From Nocardia ignorata NBRC 108230 (GTDB lineage: Bacteria > Actinomycetota > Actinomycetes > Mycobacteriales > Mycobacteriaceae): a DNA stretch of 64,000 nt. The stretch lies in NCBI RefSeq assembly GCF_001612905.1, contig NZ_BDBI01000002.1, forward strand, positions 666,221 through 730,220, given 5' to 3'. Below, in pieces: positions 63,641 through 64,000 of the stretch. The position numbers and the translations under genes are program-made. The first letter of the stretch is position 1. The number at the start of each line of letters is the position of its first letter. Below the pieces are notes generated by a model. The model ran no database searches. It worked only from the letters and a program-made list of their open reading frames with translations, and had not been told where the DNA came from.

Positions 63641-64000
63641 CGCATCCCAGCCACGCGGCACCACTCGAGTCCGCCACCAAACGCACTCCGGCCCACGCGG
63701 CACCACTCGGTGCGCCAGTTACCGCACTCCGGCCCACGCGGCACCACTCGGTGCGCCAGTTACCGCACTCCGGCCCACGCGGCACCACTCGGTGCGCCAG
63801 TTACCGCACTCCGGCCCACGCGGCACCACTCGGTGCGCCAGTTACCGCACTCCGGCCCACGCGGCACCACTCGGTGCGCCAGTTACCGCACTCCGGCCCA
63901 CGCGGCACCACTCGGTGCGCCAGTTACCGCACTCCGGCCCACGCGGCACCACTCGAGTCCGTTACCTACCGCATTTCCAGCCGCACGGCACTACTCGAGT
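63641..64000. repeat. 41-bp tandem repeat array (VNTR-like)
   Basis: Seven near-identical 41-bp units run from about 63680 to about 63954; each holds ACCGCACTCCGGCCCACGCG, then GCACCACTCGGTGCGCCAG. Diverged copies flank them, with ACTCGAGT in place of ACTCGGTG at 63663, 63951 and 63993. The array continues to the window edge, so its true length is unknown. 41 is not a multiple of 3, so it is not coding. Within each unit CACC-actc-GGTG can form a short hairpin. The rest of the gene-free 63615-64000 has nothing else. Confidence 0.85.

Noticed and set aside
63285..63788. Minus-strand frame through the 41-bp repeats.
   Set aside because: The repeat length shifts the frame at each unit, so the apparent peptide is a product of chance; it also overlaps glgM.
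63680..63954. The 41-bp array considered as a CRISPR.
   Set aside because: Units abut with no unique spacers, and no cas genes are present.

Overview
This is a high-GC actinobacterial chromosome segment, most likely Nocardia or a close relative in the mycolic-acid group (Mycobacteriales/Nocardiaceae). The evidence is the gene content: mycothiol (mshB), coenzyme F420 (fbiC), PIM/LAM mannolipid genes (pimE, lpqW), methylglucose-lipopolysaccharide and glucan genes (gpgS, glgC, glgM), sigE-rseA-htrA-tatB, a Rhodococcus/Streptomyces-type cholesterol oxidase, and a protein of the DUF8020 kind seen in Nocardia. Coding is dense, codons strongly prefer G/C in the third position, GTG starts are common, and many starts lie 6-7 nt after a TANNNT -10 box, the leaderless arrangement known from mycobacteria. 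No rRNA, tRNA, CRISPR array, prophage or insertion sequence was found.

Layout. 1-9.6 kb holds DNA-damage and uptake genes: sbcD (partial)-sbcC, a YczE-type membrane protein, the alkylation-repair pair alkA-ogt, and cstA with its small partner YbdD. 9.6-21.7 kb is more accessory: an AraC regulator with a VOC protein, a quinone oxidoreductase, ychF, a chloramphenicol-type MFS exporter, a DUF1737 protein, a methyltransferase, a DoxX-like protein with a long 11-residue repeat tail, an MmyB-like regulator, a CHAP-domain protein, an internally duplicated protein and a Tat-exported DUF1906 protein.

21.7-54 kb follows the order of Mycobacterium tuberculosis Rv1157c to Rv1208: secreted protein, pimE, pterin dehydratase, typA, lpqW, mshB, Rv1171-like, fbiC, fdxC, dapC, fadD36, dapD, dapE, LOG protein, fadD6, folP2, gpgS. 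Accessory inserts interrupt it: a TetR/DHA2 efflux pair, a PH-domain pair, a HigBA-like toxin-antitoxin pair, a Ser/Thr kinase, cholesterol oxidase with an MpaB-family oxygenase, and a sulfite-oxidase-like gene. 54-64 kb holds xdhC, two less familiar genes, then tatB-htrA-rseA-sigE, an O-methyltransferase, glgC and glgM. This last block lies inverted relative to M. tuberculosis. The window ends in a 41-bp tandem repeat array just after glgM.

Functional links. DapC, DapD and DapE are three steps of the succinylase route to diaminopimelate. PimE and LpqW act at the branch between polar PIMs and LM/LAM. GpgS, GlgC and GlgM feed glucan and MGLP synthesis, and glgC and glgM start from one 68-bp divergent promoter. 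SigE, RseA, HtrA and TatB form an envelope-stress/export unit, and the DNA before sigE carries a good ECF-type promoter. Several operator-like sites support regulatory guesses: IdeR-like boxes before a 58-residue Cys-rich protein and before fdxC, a KstR-like box before cholesterol oxidase, and palindromes in the TetR/MFS divergent promoter.
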